Source: Akebia trifoliata (lineage: Eukaryota; Streptophyta; Magnoliopsida; Ranunculales; Lardizabalaceae). Taken from it: a DNA stretch of 64,000 nt. This document shows positions 44,989 to 58,115 of the stretch, one piece after another; position 1 is the stretch's first letter, and each line of letters opens with the position of its first letter. The translations under genes and the position numbers were made by a program. The stretch covers positions 169,630-233,629 of the forward strand of contig JADQWC010000045.1 of assembly GCA_017979445.1 (NCBI GenBank). The letters run 5' to 3'. Under the pieces are notes generated by a model. That model was given only the letters and a program-made list of their open reading frames with translations, searched no databases and was not told the DNA's origin.

Positions 44989-46880
44989 TGTAGACATGTA
45001 AGGTTTGGTGGTCCTAAACCTTAATACAACATGACTTTGGGAGTCATCACCATTCGAAGAGTCTAAGGTGTGAATGGCCACCTAAAACAAATTTTATAAA
45101 TTTATCTTTGACAAATTTTGTGAGTCAAAACTGATCCACCCAAGAGGTTGGATAAGGAGGTTCGGTTGTAAGACGGGGAAGGTGTCAAGAACCCCATCCT
45201 ACCCACCAAGTTGGTGGTCACCAAGGTATGTCATATGTGAGGACTTGTACTATTTTTATTTTTATTTTTGAAGATTTCTGGAGTTAGTAGGATGTTGATA
45301 TAAATGAATGCATGAATTTAGCACCAAATATATATATATGAATGCATGAGCTTGAAAATGGGTGGGATGTAAATGAGATGCTCCCACTGTTGGGCCTTTT
45401 TTGTTTGCTTGGCTATCCATAAGGACGGCACTCATTGGACTCTAGCACTTTTAATGGCAGTGTGTGTGTGTGATGGGAATGTGCCCAATATAGGGCCTAT
45501 TTTTGTAGGTCCATGTTGATAAATACTTCATGGATAGGGATTTCCTCTTTTACAACCTTTACCCCTTTTTTATTACGGACTTACAAATGTGAGGGATCAC
45601 CCCATAAAGATATACTCCTCAACCTTAGTTTGCCATTAGGAATGCTTACACTAGATGAATATTAAGATGGCTATACTATATAACGCATGCAAAGGCTTCC
45701 AAGAATCTTACTATGGACTTAAAGATGTGAGGATCATTCCAGTTAGGGAGTATACTCTTTTCTTACCATTAAGAATGCTCATTCTACATGATTAAGATGA
45801 CTATACTACATGATGCATGCAAAAGCATTCAAGATGATCATTATGGACACTTAAAGATAGTGAGGATCATCCCATGAAAGGAGTACACTCTCAACCCTTA
45901 TCTTGTCATTAAGAATACTTATACTAAATGATTGAGATGAGTTAGGAACTAAATATAAAAGAAGATAGAGTGGGGGAGGTAGAAGAGGGATTGGGGGAAT
46001 GCAAGTAAAGTAAAAAAACTAAAATGAAATAACAATCCTACCTTGGTCTTTGTCTTCCCCTACTTATTATTTTTCTTATCCTTCTTAGATCTCCAAATTT
46101 AGGCCTCAAGAGTGCTTGAAAGGGTATTTGAATAGAATTTTGGGAATTAGGTAGGTCTCACGGAGAGAAATTAGAATTTTTGGGAAAGTGAGTCTCTAAC
46201 TTACTTTTTTTTTTATTCTTTGGGATACAGTTTTTCCCCTTGAAATACAATAACTTTGACAATGGCAAGTAATTACCCACTCAAGGGGGTCTTTAGGGTC
46301 AATCACTCTCTTGTGTCTCTCTCCAAATTGAGGCCAAGAGGGTAATTCACTTTAAGCCCTAGAAAATCCTTTTTGAAGAGCAAGGGTGTCCACACCATAT
46401 AAACTTGGTCAAACTACAATGAAACACAAGGTGCATGGCCTAGAATTATCTAAGAGAGGAGGGTCTAATGGGTCAAATACGTTACTTGAGTCTCAACAAA
46501 GTAAGATTGGAGAGTTAATTAACGCTTGAGATAGCTAAGGGTCAACCTTTGAGGATTTGCAAAATTACAAGAAAACAAAGGAAGCAAAATTAAAGATGAA
46601 CTAATGCAATGGTAAAGAGAGCAACTCACCTTGAGGTTTCTTGGCAAATGGAGGATTAGAGAGGATTGGGGTGTAAAAGCACTAATATGTAACACATCGG
46701 GGTGAAAATCAAGAAATAAAAAAACAAAGTAAGACTGGTGCAGACAAAGTATATATATACACTGGCCCTTGGGGTGAGAATCAAGCACTAATATACCTAG
46801 AAGTTTAGAAATGAGTTGATTTTTTGTGAGAACGATCTCTAAGATAAGGAGATCATCCTCACAAAAAAACATACCCATTC
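44989..46880 (-). repeat. Family Y LTR, copy A (right end uncertain)
   Basis: It starts TGTAGACATG at 44989 and carries the flanking GGGAGTCATCACC phrase and the loop-13 stem-loop with a GGGG/CCCC stem (45175-45195). These features link it to Tat-type LTRs. Copy B starts at 62277. It is present in both duplicates, so it inserted before the duplication. The interior shows short ATGAATGCATGA-type repeats and no genes. Confidence 0.6.
45175..45195 (-). other. Conserved LTR stem-loop, family Y copy A
   Basis: GGGG (45175-45178), a 13-base loop AAGGTGTCAAGAA, then CCCC (45192-45195). The loop length and its left half match I, O and H. Copy B has GGG/CCC with one loop change. Confidence 0.65.
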
Positions 46881-47626
46881 TAAAAGTTCTAACTCCAATT
46901 TACCAATTGAAGAATCATGTTCGGGTGCCAATTATTTGGCCAACACATTTTGTCTCATATGGGTTAGAAGTTTTGGAACGAGCTATTTTTTTGTGAGATT
47001 ATCCTCACCAAAAATCATCACATTTAAAAATTTATAATCCCAATTTATAAGTTGAAGAAATGTGGACCGTTCATTTCTTTGTAAACCACTTTTGATGGGG
47101 TTAGAAGTTTCTAAATGGGTTCTTTTTTCATGAGGTTGATCTCCTTATCATAGAGATCATCCTCACCAAAAATTAGTCCATTCTGAAACTTCTAGCTCAT
47201 ATATAATTTTTTTTTTAAAAGTGTTGGCCAAATAGTTGGCCCGAACAGGACCCATAAGCCTCGGTAAGGGTGGTAGCTTGACTATGTCAACCTAACCAAA
47301 CTATTAGCAAAATATGTAAAAGAATGGGACGAGGGCAACTTTCGTGTGTAAAGAAGTGAACTCTATTTGAAATTGAAAAATATTAGCCTCAAATAAGGTG
47401 CAAGGCGCTCCATCAATCTAACGATGGAAATGAAATAGGAAACGTAATGTTTGATGATAAGTCTAAAATATTGTTTGGCGCTAGAAAAATCCTTGAAAAT
47501 TTAGATGACAAAAAATAAAATCAAGTCATATTTCTATGAAGTCAATTTCATGACTTATGAGTCATTAGGTTGGTGGTCAAAAAACATGTATTATGATTAT
47601 TTATGCATAAAACAAAATTTAATATT
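46881..47626. other. No feature recognised
   Basis: AT-rich sequence with a duplicated phrase about GAGGTTGATCTCC/GAGATCATCCTCACC (46830, 46990 and 47135), possibly an internal repeat of the Y LTR. I see no coding sequence. Confidence 0.35.
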
Positions 47627-48300
47627 GTTAGAACCCAATAATTGTGTGGCCCAATTGACCTACACGTTTTAGATTTTTGATTTGCACAAGGATTTTATAT
47701 TGTAGAGACGTCAATAAATAAGGATAAATCCGAATTAAATTAGAATTAGAAATACTCTTTAGGTTTTAATATGAAACCTTGATGGATAAGAATCCTACTA
47801 AAAGAGGACTTCTAGGCCCTCTATTTCCATTTATTTAAGTGGATCGACACCCCATAATAGAACAAGACATACACATAAAACGAGAGAAGAGATTGGATCT
47901 TAAATTGAGGTGATCTCCATCAATCACTAGAACCCTAGCCAATCCAACATAGAGAGGAGAGAGAAGGTGAATCTGGAAAATTAAAGAACACATGGATCAA
48001 GGTTCCCGACTTGGGGATTTGCGCACATCGGAACATTGGTACGTGGATTACGAAAGGTAAATCTCCAACCATATCTTAGGTCATCGATTTAACTTATGAC
48101 ACAAGGTACTTTTTATCTTTAGGAACATGAACAGGTTTCTTGAGTTATATGAATGATTCTTGATCTTGGTAAATTATAGATTTATAAATATGTGGATAAA
48201 GATTTTGTATGTTATAAATCCCACAAATATTTTATTATTTAGAAATATATTTATTTCTTATATTTTGATGAAGAGCATCAAATATTGGAGAAACATACAT
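47627..48300 (+). repeat. Possible Ty1/copia-type LTR
   Basis: It begins TGTTAGAACCCAATAATTG with a TATA-like CCATTTATTTAAGTGG at 47827 and a downstream GGTTCCCGACTTGGGG-type region, features common to copia LTRs. The 3' end is not evident and no partner is visible. Confidence 0.4.
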
Positions 48301-48423
48301 AACTCATAAAAGTAACAATCAGAATATATATATGGGTTCAAAGTAAAGTATAATATATTGAGTTTCTGGTGAGCTGGCGTGTTTTAGAATAAAATCTCTA
48401 CATAAATAAATAAAAATTCATAC

Positions 48424-48650
48424 CACCATCCATGTTGTCCTCATGAATATTGTGGCGAAGGCCAATTTCGGTGGTTGTTGATAGACCATCTGTGCTGTGT
48501 CGTTCCTGATTATAGTGATTGATGTGAAGTCCAGTGCTCGTAGTAGATTCACAATGTGTGCTGAGGGCCTCATCAACACTGTCAATTGCTGGACAATCCG
48601 TGCTACTGTCTGTTAGATGATACATATCACGGTATAGGCTGAACCCAATA
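48424..48650 (-). pseudogene. Exon-like segment upstream of HMA gene A
   Basis: An open frame, Ser/Thr/His-rich (TDSSTDCPAIDSVDEALSTH), ends at a GATGGTG/GTATGA donor-like site (48424). Its composition resembles the linker exon 43869-43957. It could be an upstream exon of the same gene separated by the Y LTR and a copia LTR in an intron. I do not recognise a domain. Confidence 0.4.
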
Positions 48651-49204
48651 TTATAAGCCTTAAAGCCACATCTGGGCTTACTAAAATTTTTTGGTACACA
48701 TTAAAGAAGCAATCTGCAAAGAATAGAGAATAAAATTCATTCAATTACTATGAAATTAATTTCCTATAAAATTGCAATTGAAAACTAAACCTTAAATATA
48801 TACATCATCCCATCAAAAAGAGAACAATCTCAATAACATATTCAAGAACCCAGAACCTAATAGTTCTTACTTGGTTCAAGTAAATCTGAAATTTCTTTTA
48901 CCTTTATCTCATACATTAAGACTGTCAGAAATAATAGTAGCACATGTAAGAACAAGAATTAAAACATATACATTTGAACAGATCACAATTTACTAAACCC
49001 TGCACGTTTTTTCTGTCCCCAATTTGTTTAATTAAAATTAAAATGCTTATTAAAAAAATTTCTAGAAATTTTCGTTCTAAATATTAGAAATCTGCAAAGA
49101 AGAAACAACCTTCAAAATAAAAAAACTTCTAATTCTACTACCTCAAGCAGAGAAGAATCTCAATAACATATGTTCAAGAACCCAGAAAAAGCAGAAGTTG
49201 TATT

Positions 49205-49400
49205 TTAAAGATACCCAAGATGGAATTTTACCTTACAAGATGTGCAAAAGTGAAGAGAGCAAGGGTAAGTTATAAAAGAGTGGGAGAAGCCACCATATTT
49301 GACTCCAATAGTCCAACTTGCTGACGTCGATGTGTGTACAGAATACAGAGTGAAAACTGAAAAGCATCTGCAATAAATGCAAATCCCCATAAAATGTGTG
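49205..49400 (-). other. Possible 5' end of the HMA gene A transcript
   Basis: The minus strand shows a TATA-like CTTTTATAACTT (about 49268-49279) and, some 30 bases beyond, CTTGTAAG/GTAAAATTCC, a donor-like site. It lies upstream of the exon-like 48424-48650. Support is weak. Confidence 0.25.
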
Positions 49401-50094
49401 TTTGTGTATCATGAGAAAACAGATCTATAATTCTGTGTCCGTAACACGCCAGCTGAGTATAGACCGATTGACAACTTTCTAATTAGAATATCAGCACTCG
49501 GTAGATAGTGCTCATTGGGTCAAATGATGGAACAGTGTCGGTAGTGTATCTTGGTGGAGAATAGGGATTTACCATTAAAAATTTATACTTGATCGTAAAA
49601 ATAAAATAAAAATTTTATACTTATTTCAAAAAAATTATGTCATATTTCATCATTTAATTTATATTTTAAGCACTTTTTGTAATTTATAATTTTGATTTTG
49701 CATATAGAAAATTTAAAAGATACTTTTATAATTTAAGAAAACTAATTTGATCAAAGGAGTCATGGGTGTATAAGGACTTTTATCTAATTTAATTTAATAT
49801 ATTAACTAAGGTGTTTTTGAAGATAACATAATTAATGGACTTGTAAGGGGGTGTTTTGTAAATTATAATTGAAAATATTAACTAAACTAATAAGAATCGT
49901 GGAATTGTAAATTTATTATTTTTGACAAAAAAACTGGGATGATAAAAATAAAAGATTAATTTTCTTAAATTTTATAATTTAAGAAAATTAATTTGCACAG
50001 AGATAATTCAAAGAAGGACATGTTTATAATTTTGAAAACTAACCAACGTGATTATATGATTGAGCAATTGTAATTTTATTATATTTGACAAATA
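49401..50094. other. AT-rich intergenic sequence
   Basis: No gene is seen. A TTTATAATTTAAGAAAA phrase recurs at about 49715 and 49970, pointing to a small internal repeat of about 250 bp. Confidence 0.4.
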
Positions 50095-50225
50095 TGACCT
50101 TGATTATATTACATTTAAGTATAAAGATAAAGGTATTTGTGGGACCCAAATTTTGGTTTCGAACAATTTCTAAAACTCTACATTCTCATTATAATAGTAA
50201 ATAATTAATATATTAAATATCTAAA
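50095..50225 (-). pseudogene. Relic of the HMA gene 3' flank (possible third copy)
   Basis: It aligns with 42965-43083, just downstream of the stop of HMA copy A (shared phrases GACCTTGATTATATTA, ATTCTC and AATAGTAAA). Similarity ends where the X2 LTR begins, so the coding part would have been displaced. It may be the scrap of another tandem gene copy or a shared dispersed repeat. Confidence 0.4.
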
Positions 50226-50232
50226 AAGGCTT

Positions 50233-51761
50233 TGTAGACATGAGATTTTCGAGTCTAGAGATCTCTACTACTTGGATTTAGAGTCACCATTATTCTTTTT
50301 TAGAAAACAATATGAATAAACACCCAAAAAATAAATTTTAAAGTCATTTTTTTTGTTCGTTGTGACTTTCGTACAGATAAAGGACATTAATATAACTAAG
50401 ATCTATGTAACGGAGTCCACTTTAGAAACTAGGGAAGGTATTAGGCACCAGATTCCCTCCACCATAAGTGATACCTTGGGAGTTGGTCATTTTTTGGGAA
50501 TAAAAAGAAAAGTCGAAAAAATCCAATTTGTGCCCTCAATTACAAGGGACCTCGATTTTCGCTTAAACCAATGAGAGCTTCATTAAGAAATGAGCATTTA
50601 TATGATCCATGCCTTTGCACAAATTTTTTTAAATTGTAGACTCATCAATCAAGGTCCCATGTTAGTAAGAAAATAGTCCAAGACCTTAGTCTCAAAGCAT
50701 TTTGTGGTGGGTGCAAATTGTGTAAGAGCTTTTTTAAGAAAAGTTTTTGAAAATGATTTTCAACCCCTACCATTTTGATTGAATCAAAGCTCAATCTATC
50801 GAAAGTAGGGGAGTTTATCTACTACATCTTAAAGTTGTTCTATGAATAAAATTAAAGATGAGAGAGGAAAAGTAGAATAAGGAAAGATGAAAGGGAAAGA
50901 ATGGGGGGAATATTTTATTTTTCTTCTTTTGTCCTCATTCTACCTTGGTATTCTTCTTCTTTGACTATTTTTTCTTAGTCTTCAAGGTATGATCTTCTTT
51001 GATTTTGCACTTTTGAATTTGATGATGAAAATGAGAAGTGTTTTAGTGTACAAGTTAAGGTTGTGAGAAAAGTGACTTTAAAGTGTTGAGTAGGGATTTA
51101 AGAGTGGCTTTAGAGAGATTGAGAGAGAGTTGAGAGGTGAGGATTGTAGAATTGAAAAATATAAAAGTTGAGCGATGAGAGAGTTGAAGCTCGATAGGGA
51201 ATTCAAGTCTTTTGGGGGTTTGTGAGAGAAAGGGAGATTTTATATGATTTTGAGGTGACTTTTAAGGGTGTAATGGGGTGGAAATATAAAAAGATGAAAA
51301 ATGTCATGAGACTTGTGGGTGAGATATAGGAGATTTAAGATTAAAAGAGGGGTATATATGGAAAATGGTGTAAATGGGTTATTTTTTATTCAAGTAGGTT
51401 GGATTTTTTAACCTATATTGGTTGAGTGTTAGGTGGGGTTAAAGGATATTAGTGTTAGGTAAAAGAATGGTTATGTAAAAAAGTACGAGGATGTATGCTA
51501 AATGAGGAGTGTGTGGATTGCTTGTAATAAGTATTTTAAAAGAATGATGGGGGTAAGTTATGACATGGGGTGTAGGTTGGTTAACTTTTTGAGAATGATA
51601 ATGAGGTTGGGTAAATGGATTTAGTGAGGTGGGTTGTGGAGGTGAAAAGTGTATCATTGAGGATCATTGAATTTTAGGATGATTAGTTGTAATCATCGAT
51701 ATGATTTTGGGTTTGGATAGAGGTTTTCATGCATGTTGGGTTCAGAATTGGGTAGTGATTT
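50233..51761 (-). repeat. LTR X2, interrupted on the right
   Basis: It starts TGTAGACATG at 50233 and carries GAGTCACCATTATTC and the loop-13 motif AAGGTATTAGGCA (50435-50447) with only a short CC/GG stem. Its right part matches X1 at 37314-37890. It breaks at 51761 exactly at the start of an H-like LTR. Confidence 0.65.
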
Positions 51762-54700
51762 TGTAGACACCTCATTTTTGCAACCGCCTGACTTGACAAT
51801 CCTTCATCCGGTTGTTATGGATTCTTAATGATAAGCGAAAAGAATTCGAAAGCTTGTGAGAAGTCTTCTTCCAATTTTTTCTATTTTCTAATTCTATTTT
51901 CTTCTATTGCATTGTCACGCAACATAGAGTTACGCATGCTTAGGATCGCTACACCATACACTCGATTTAGTAAGCACGTACACTTAGGTTTGCTATACAT
52001 TTCAATAATTTAGAGACATTGTTACGTTAAGAAAATGTAACTTCAAAACTTAAAAATAATCACATGGGTCACGCCAAAATTCGTAAAAATTTTAAAAAAT
52101 CATCAAAATGACGAAAATACCCCTCATAAATTTTGAACCTCCGAAAAGTCTCGAAAGTACTTTCATTGCCTTTATAAAATGATTTCGAGTCTAATGTGAT
52201 CCAAATCAACGAAAATAGATAAATTTATGAAAAATTACAAAACAACCGAAATGCCCCTCGATGTCCAACTTGTACATAGATATCTTGACTCTTAGGAAAA
52301 CCGAAATAAAAAATTCTAACTTCAATAGAATAACCAACTTGAAAATTTTAAATAAAATTGAATTTAAAATCCAATCGATTAACCAACTAAAAATAACATC
52401 GACCAATCAACATTCAAATTAAAATTCGATCAACCAATCAAATTGAAATTAAAATCCAATCAACCAATTAACATTAAAATTAAAATTCGATCGACCAATC
52501 AAATTGCAATTAAAATCCAATCAACCAATCAACGTTTAAATTAAAATGAACCAACCAACAAATCAATCCAACCCATAGACGTAATTGATAATCTATCGAT
52601 TTATCAAAATAAAAAATTAAAACACAATTAAGCCATTTGAAATTTTAATCAATAAAAATCAAAATTGAAAATTAATCACCCACCAATGTGCCATGGGTTG
52701 CGAAGCATGGGATCATAGTCTCTTTAATTACTTTCATTTAAACTCAAATACAGAGAAAGAGAGAGAGACAGAGAGAGTCTCTCTTTTGTTCGGATAAAAA
52801 AGATAAACAAAAAACGTACAAATAAGAAGGAAAATTAGAAAGAAAGAAAAGGAAAAGTGATGTAAAAAGGAAGAAAAGAGAAAGAATAGAAAAAGAAAAA
52901 AATGTCAACTAAGTCCTTTATAAAGAGTATCCCACGTTCTCTTGTGAAAGGGATGCATGACGAAAAGAAAAACAACAAAAAGGGATCCTTTTAGCATTAT
53001 CGGCCTTGCTCAAAGAAATTACACTCACCTTCGAAGTCTTCTCATGACAGCATCTCAGCCACCTCTTTACTCTGGCACGACTTCGTCTCCATTTCCACCT
53101 TCTACTTCATCTTCTTTAGCCACACATCATAGTAGCCTCAAACATCACAGCAGTCTCACACACACAGGAGCTCTCCCTCTCTTTGCCTTCCTCTTCTTCC
53201 CAGACCACCCTCTTTAGTCTCTCTTTCATCCAATCTTAACTCTACTATAGCCCATCTATCTCGATTTTAACTGTAGTACCCCATCTATTGTCTTCTTCTT
53301 TTTCTTCGCACAACCAACCCCCATCTCCACCCCCTCAATCTCTCATTTACTCACCCTTTCTACCACACAATTACGAAAATTTTCACAATCTCTCTCAATC
53401 ACTCCCTCATTCACGTCTACAAATGAGAGAGAACAATGAAGAAAGGCAAACAAAAAACATAAGAAAAACGAAGACAGAAGTCGATTCACCGTCTCTATTC
53501 ATTTTTTTCTCTACTTCTTAACATCTAACGACAGCCCTTTCTTTCACCCTTTTATATTCACAAGCCTAGTAATTCGCTCTTACAAGTTCTCGTCAGACTA
53601 AACTTGAAATAATACCTACAACAGCCAAACCCGTCTTGAGGTGAGTTTTTTTTATCATTATTTCTAATGAGTTTGTTTTATGTGTAGGTTGCTTGAAGCC
53701 TTATTCTCATGATTTTTTTATTTGAAATATGAGAATCAACGATCGATAGACATATATTTTTTGGTATTACGTGAGTTAAATTGAATACACAATCTAATGA
53801 CTCACATAACCAATTTCATCTCTTATTATATTATTACTAGTGTCTTCTCTGCTCGAGTTGTTAATTCATTGGTAGGTTGGGGTCGATTTGATTTTTAATA
53901 GCGTGTCATCTTGTAGTGCATGCACTAGCGACGTACAAAATCCTTTTTTACATCATCACTAATTTTTATGTACATAGGAAGTTTAAAATCAAATTTTTTC
54001 AATAAAATTGGCATGTGAGTCAACTCACTGATTTTTGTGTGCATAAGAAATTTAAAATTAAATTTTTTATTTATAAAATTTGCACGTGAGTCAACTCATC
54101 GATTTTTGTGCACATAGGAAGTAAAATCGAGTTTTTCAATAAAATTAGCACGTGAGTCAACTTACTGATTTTGTGCACATAGGAAGTAAAATCAATTTTT
54201 TTTAATAAAATTGGCAAGTAAAATCAATTTTTTAATAAAATTGGCACGTGAGTCAACTCACTAATTTTTGTGTATATAAAAAATGTAAAATCAAAATTTT
54301 TCAATAAAATTGGCACATGGGTTAACTCACTAATTTTTGTGTACATTGGAAGTTTAAAATAGATTTTTTTTTTCTTTATAAAACTTGCACGTGAGTTGAC
54401 TCATTTATTTTTGTGCACATGGAGGGATTAAAATTAAATTTATTTTTTATTAAAATAAATCCTAATCAATTCACTGATTTTTGGTGTCACGTAAGCCTTA
54501 TCAATCATGAGATTGCACTATGCGAAATTCGAAGAATTCACGTGACAAAAGTAAGTTTTGAAAAAATCATAATTTGCCAATTTTGGAGATTAATGTAAAT
54601 TCGGATTTTTCATTGATTTGATGACTTTCCTAAAATCATAATTTTCTATTATGAAAAATCAATCTTTATAAATTATTAATTTGGAAAATCTAATATTTAT

Positions 54701-55030
54701 AATTTTCTATTTTGGAAAATCATTTTTACAAATTTCTAATTTGGGACTCGTCATATTTGAAATTTTCTATTTTGGGAAGTTCATTTTTTCAAGTTTCTAA
54801 TTTGGGAGCTCATCATGAATTCATAAACTTCTAATTTAGGAAATTTCAAATTTCTAGTTTAGAAACTCCATAGATTGCCGAATTAGAAATTTCATATTTA
54901 CAATTTTCTAACGTAAAATTTTTTCATAAATTCTTATTTCAATTTATTTAGAAAATATTTGCGTATGTGGGTTTTAATTGAAATATTACCACGTAAATTT
55001 TGGAGCATGGGATGAAATTAAGGAAAATAT
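51762..55030 (+). repeat. H-like LTR (LTR4), truncated at its inner end
   Basis: It begins TGTAGACACCTC at 51762 and follows the reverse complement of the H LTR through the CAACCAATCAA-like repeats, purine-rich part, CT-rich part (52950-53520) and palindrome array to about 55030. The last ~400 bp, including the expected stem-loop, are missing. It has opposite orientation to element H and is inserted in X2. No partner LTR is seen. Confidence 0.72.
54017..54402. repeat. Palindrome minisatellite in LTR4 (6 units)
   Basis: Cores are GAGTCAACTC (54017, 54088, 54250), GAGTCAACTT (54154), GGGTTAACTC (54319) and GAGTTGACTC (54393), each followed by a CACTGATTTTTGTG-like segment. Four are preceded by CACGTG, giving overlapping CACGTG and TGAGTCA motifs, both known plant bZIP cores. 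It is homologous to 33398-33871. Confidence 0.7.
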
Positions 55031-56566
55031 TCTAGCAATTAAGAAGAACATTGATTAGCTAGTCCTTCATAGTCTATAATGGGTAAAATAACATCTCAAA
55101 CCAGAGGGCATAATATGAAACATAACAACTAAATTAGCTAGTGAAGAGCATAAAAAGAGTAGGTACACATGCACAATTGAACTGTGAGTGCGTAAGCTTG
55201 AATCGAGGAGAATACAAATGAGACCATACAAAGACCATATTTACTAGATAAATCGCATTTTTTTCAGAAGAATACATGCGTGGATGTGCATAACAGTAAG
55301 CATAGGCATCAGCATACATAGATTACATAAAGTGATATTTCGTTTGAAAATGAGACGCACCTTAGTTTTGATAAAATGATGTCCTTAAAAGCGTGAACAC
55401 ACTTGGCTTCCAAGTATACATGAGCAACCCGCTTGACTAAATAAGAAACATAATTCATTAAAATGGAAAAGTATGTAAATTTTGAAACGGAAAATCTCTA
55501 TTCTACTTAGCATATCAAAGTATTAATTAACTGATGAGGAAAGCAATATCAACAACAAAGGAAGGTTTTTTCGAGGTTAAATCCTAATGGAAGCATTAGA
55601 GCTTGATTAGGGTGTAAGATATGCTATATGGAATCTTCATTGACTGTAAATTTACATAGATTGAAGGTTGTAACCTAATCTCAAATCCATTTCAAATCTA
55701 GGGCTCAAGCTTAATTATCCATCAAAAAGAAATTGAGAAACAGAAATGTACGGCTTAAATTGGAAAAAATACAGATTCTAGGGTTTCAAATCAAACAAAA
55801 ATCACAAATTAAATTACTTGAATCCATAAAAAATGAAGAACTAGGGTTTATCATGATGGGATTGAAGAAAACTAAGGTTTCTTCTTAAGGACTTACATAT
55901 TTGAAAATCTTTCATAGATTTTCTATCATTATCTTCCCTTTGACTTCAATCGTTCTCAAAATCAACCAAAGAGAATGAGATCCCTCTACCGCCTCTTTTT
56001 ATTCGTCTCCTGGTGAAACAAAAATTAGAGGAGATCTTTAAAATTGAATATGAGAGACGAGTACGGTTTTGTGAGAATAGGAGAAGCATAACTTTGAAAT
56101 CGACTATGATGAGTAATCGAGGATGGGAGAATTTGTTTTAAAATTGAAGATTTGGAGAAATCGATGGTGAGAGATTGATTTACAGTCAAAGATTTAGGGA
56201 AATCGGAGATGAGAGATCGATTTACAATCAAAGATTACGAGAAATAGAAGATGGGAGACCGATTACCAGTTGAAGATTTAAACAAATCGAAGGGAAGAGA
56301 TCAATTTATAATTAAATTTTTTTAGAGAAATCGAAGGTTTCTTTCGATTGTTCTATCTTCGTTCGACCATCACACATCACACTATTTGTTCCTGCTACCC
56401 CATCTCAGTTGGAAGAATAGAACGCAAGACTAAAAGGTTTATTTCGATGTTCTTAATGAAAAAGCAAATGGTCTTCAAGAGAAAAACGATTCAAACCTGT
56501 TTTTAATTAGAAACGGCAAAATACCGTTTTAAAATATTGTTCCTAATCGCCCATTTTCTTGTAGTG
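55031..56566. mobile_element. CACTA-type DNA transposon remnant, one end preserved
   Basis: The right end at 56550-56566 is the reverse complement of CACTACAAGAAAATGGG, the hallmark terminus of plant CACTA elements. Inside it is a hairpin (AAACGG/CCGTTT, 56511-56530) typical of their subterminal regions, and four 42-bp tandem repeats at about 56156-56330. The base triplet TCA after the end may be half of the 3-bp target duplication. The left terminus was not found; no transposase frame is seen. Confidence 0.65.
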
Positions 56567-57500
56567 TCAACTTGTGATTCTTGTCCTTTATGTTGATGAC
56601 ATCTTAATTGCAACTAATGACGTTCATCTACTTCATGAATCGAGACATGTGCTATCTAAAAACTTTGATATGAAGGATTTGGGCAATACGGGGGTAAGTT
56701 TTGGGAATCAAGATCCCTCGAGATTGCTAAATTGAACTATTCGGATTATCTCAAAAGACATGTTGAGAAACTATTTAAAAGTTTTGGCATGAGGAATTGC
56801 ATAATTGATGAGGTCCATGTAGTATAAGGCGATATTTTTATTTAGGCCAGTGTCCCAAAAACCAAATAGAGAGGACCTAGGTAGATATAAAGGAGTATGC
56901 CTCTACAGTTGGCAACCTATTGTATGTAATAATCTGCATTTGGCCAGACATTAGTTATATTATTGTTATGCTCAACAAAGAATCCTAGTTGGGGAGATTT
57001 GACCCATTCATTTTAGCTCATTGGAAGGCAGTGAAGAAAATAGTGTGAGACTTACAAATGATAAAAGACTTTACGCCAATTTCCAAGAGATTCAATAAGC
57101 TTGAGGTCATTGATTTTTCTAACTCAAACTATACCATATATCGTGCTAGTTTCAAGTTCACCTCAGGATTCCACTATGCGTGCAAAGTTTATCGGTTGTT
57201 ATGAAGCAACTCGACAAAGAATGTGGCTGAGGAACTTCATTATGGAGAAAGGAGTTGTGGATTCCATTCACAAACATTTAGTCATTTTTGTGACAGTAAA
57301 GTCATGACAAAGGTAACGAAGAATGAGAAAATGATTAAATGTAAAAAGCATATAAAAATAAAGTATTTTCTTATGTTGAAAAGGTTAGAAAGAAAATCAT
57401 TGAAATCTCTTATTTGGACGCTAGTTTGGTGATTTCAAATCCTCTTACAAAGGGTCTTCCGTCGAAAATTTTCAAGGAGCATGTGAGTCGCATAGGATAA
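56567..57500 (+). pseudogene. Ty1/copia reverse transcriptase-RNase H remnant
   Basis: It opens with the RT active site LVLYVDDILIATND and continues FDMKDLG, then frames break repeatedly. The RNase H end shows CYEATRQRMWLRNFI and NPLTKGLPSKIFKEHVSRIG. RT upstream of YVDD is missing because the CACTA end abuts it at 56566. It copies nothing now. The part from 57195 is duplicated at 39494. Confidence 0.85.
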
Positions 57501-58115
57501 TTAATTGAGTCTTTGGACTATGTTATCTGATTAGTTGTTATCCCATTGTCTTAATAGATGTTTTTGGATTACTTACTCTTTTTTTAATTGCTAGCAATTA
57601 AGTATTATAAGTCTTATATTACTGTTCATTAGATATCTAATTTTGTGCATATGCTATAAGATTAAAGTTTATCCTAGGAATACAAGTTAGTTTTCATGTG
57701 CTATGTTTGGGTTAGATGTGTCTAGGCAACACATTGGTAGGCCTTCATTTTAATAATGTCTCAGGATGGCGTACTATGAGTACAAAGCATGACGAGTTTG
57801 AGAATACATCATTAGATTGCATGATATGTGTGCATTAACATGTATATATCACATCAATAAAAGAACACATAAAGATAAACTTTTAAGTTTAGAGAAAATG
57901 CTAGCATTGAGACTATGAATTTGTCTTGGTGTCAAGAACATGTCAGAACACCAAAACATCTACGATCCATTGTTGGTTTTCTTTTTGGAACTAAGTGTAC
58001 ATTAAGATACCCAAATTATTTAGTTAATGATTTTCCAAAATAAAGAGTGCAACTGGCTTTTAAAATTTTTCAACTTTTGTGTCATTTTTAAACAATTTAA
58101 GATTGCATATATGGA

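Larger units (their letters stand above)
39494..46200. repeat. Segmental duplication, copy A
   Basis: It aligns in direct orientation with 57195-64000, offset about 17.7 kb, over copia RNase H end, copia LTR, HMA-type gene and Y LTR. The left edge cuts copia RNase H abruptly, while copy B continues further left into RNase H and RT. Divergence is moderate, with many small indels, so it is old relative to the O tandem duplication. The right edge is not defined because copy B runs off the window. Confidence 0.88.

Noticed and set aside
52957..53521. Ser/Pro-rich open frames
   Set aside because: They fall in the CT-rich part of LTR4, are not conserved in the H LTR, and have no protein features.
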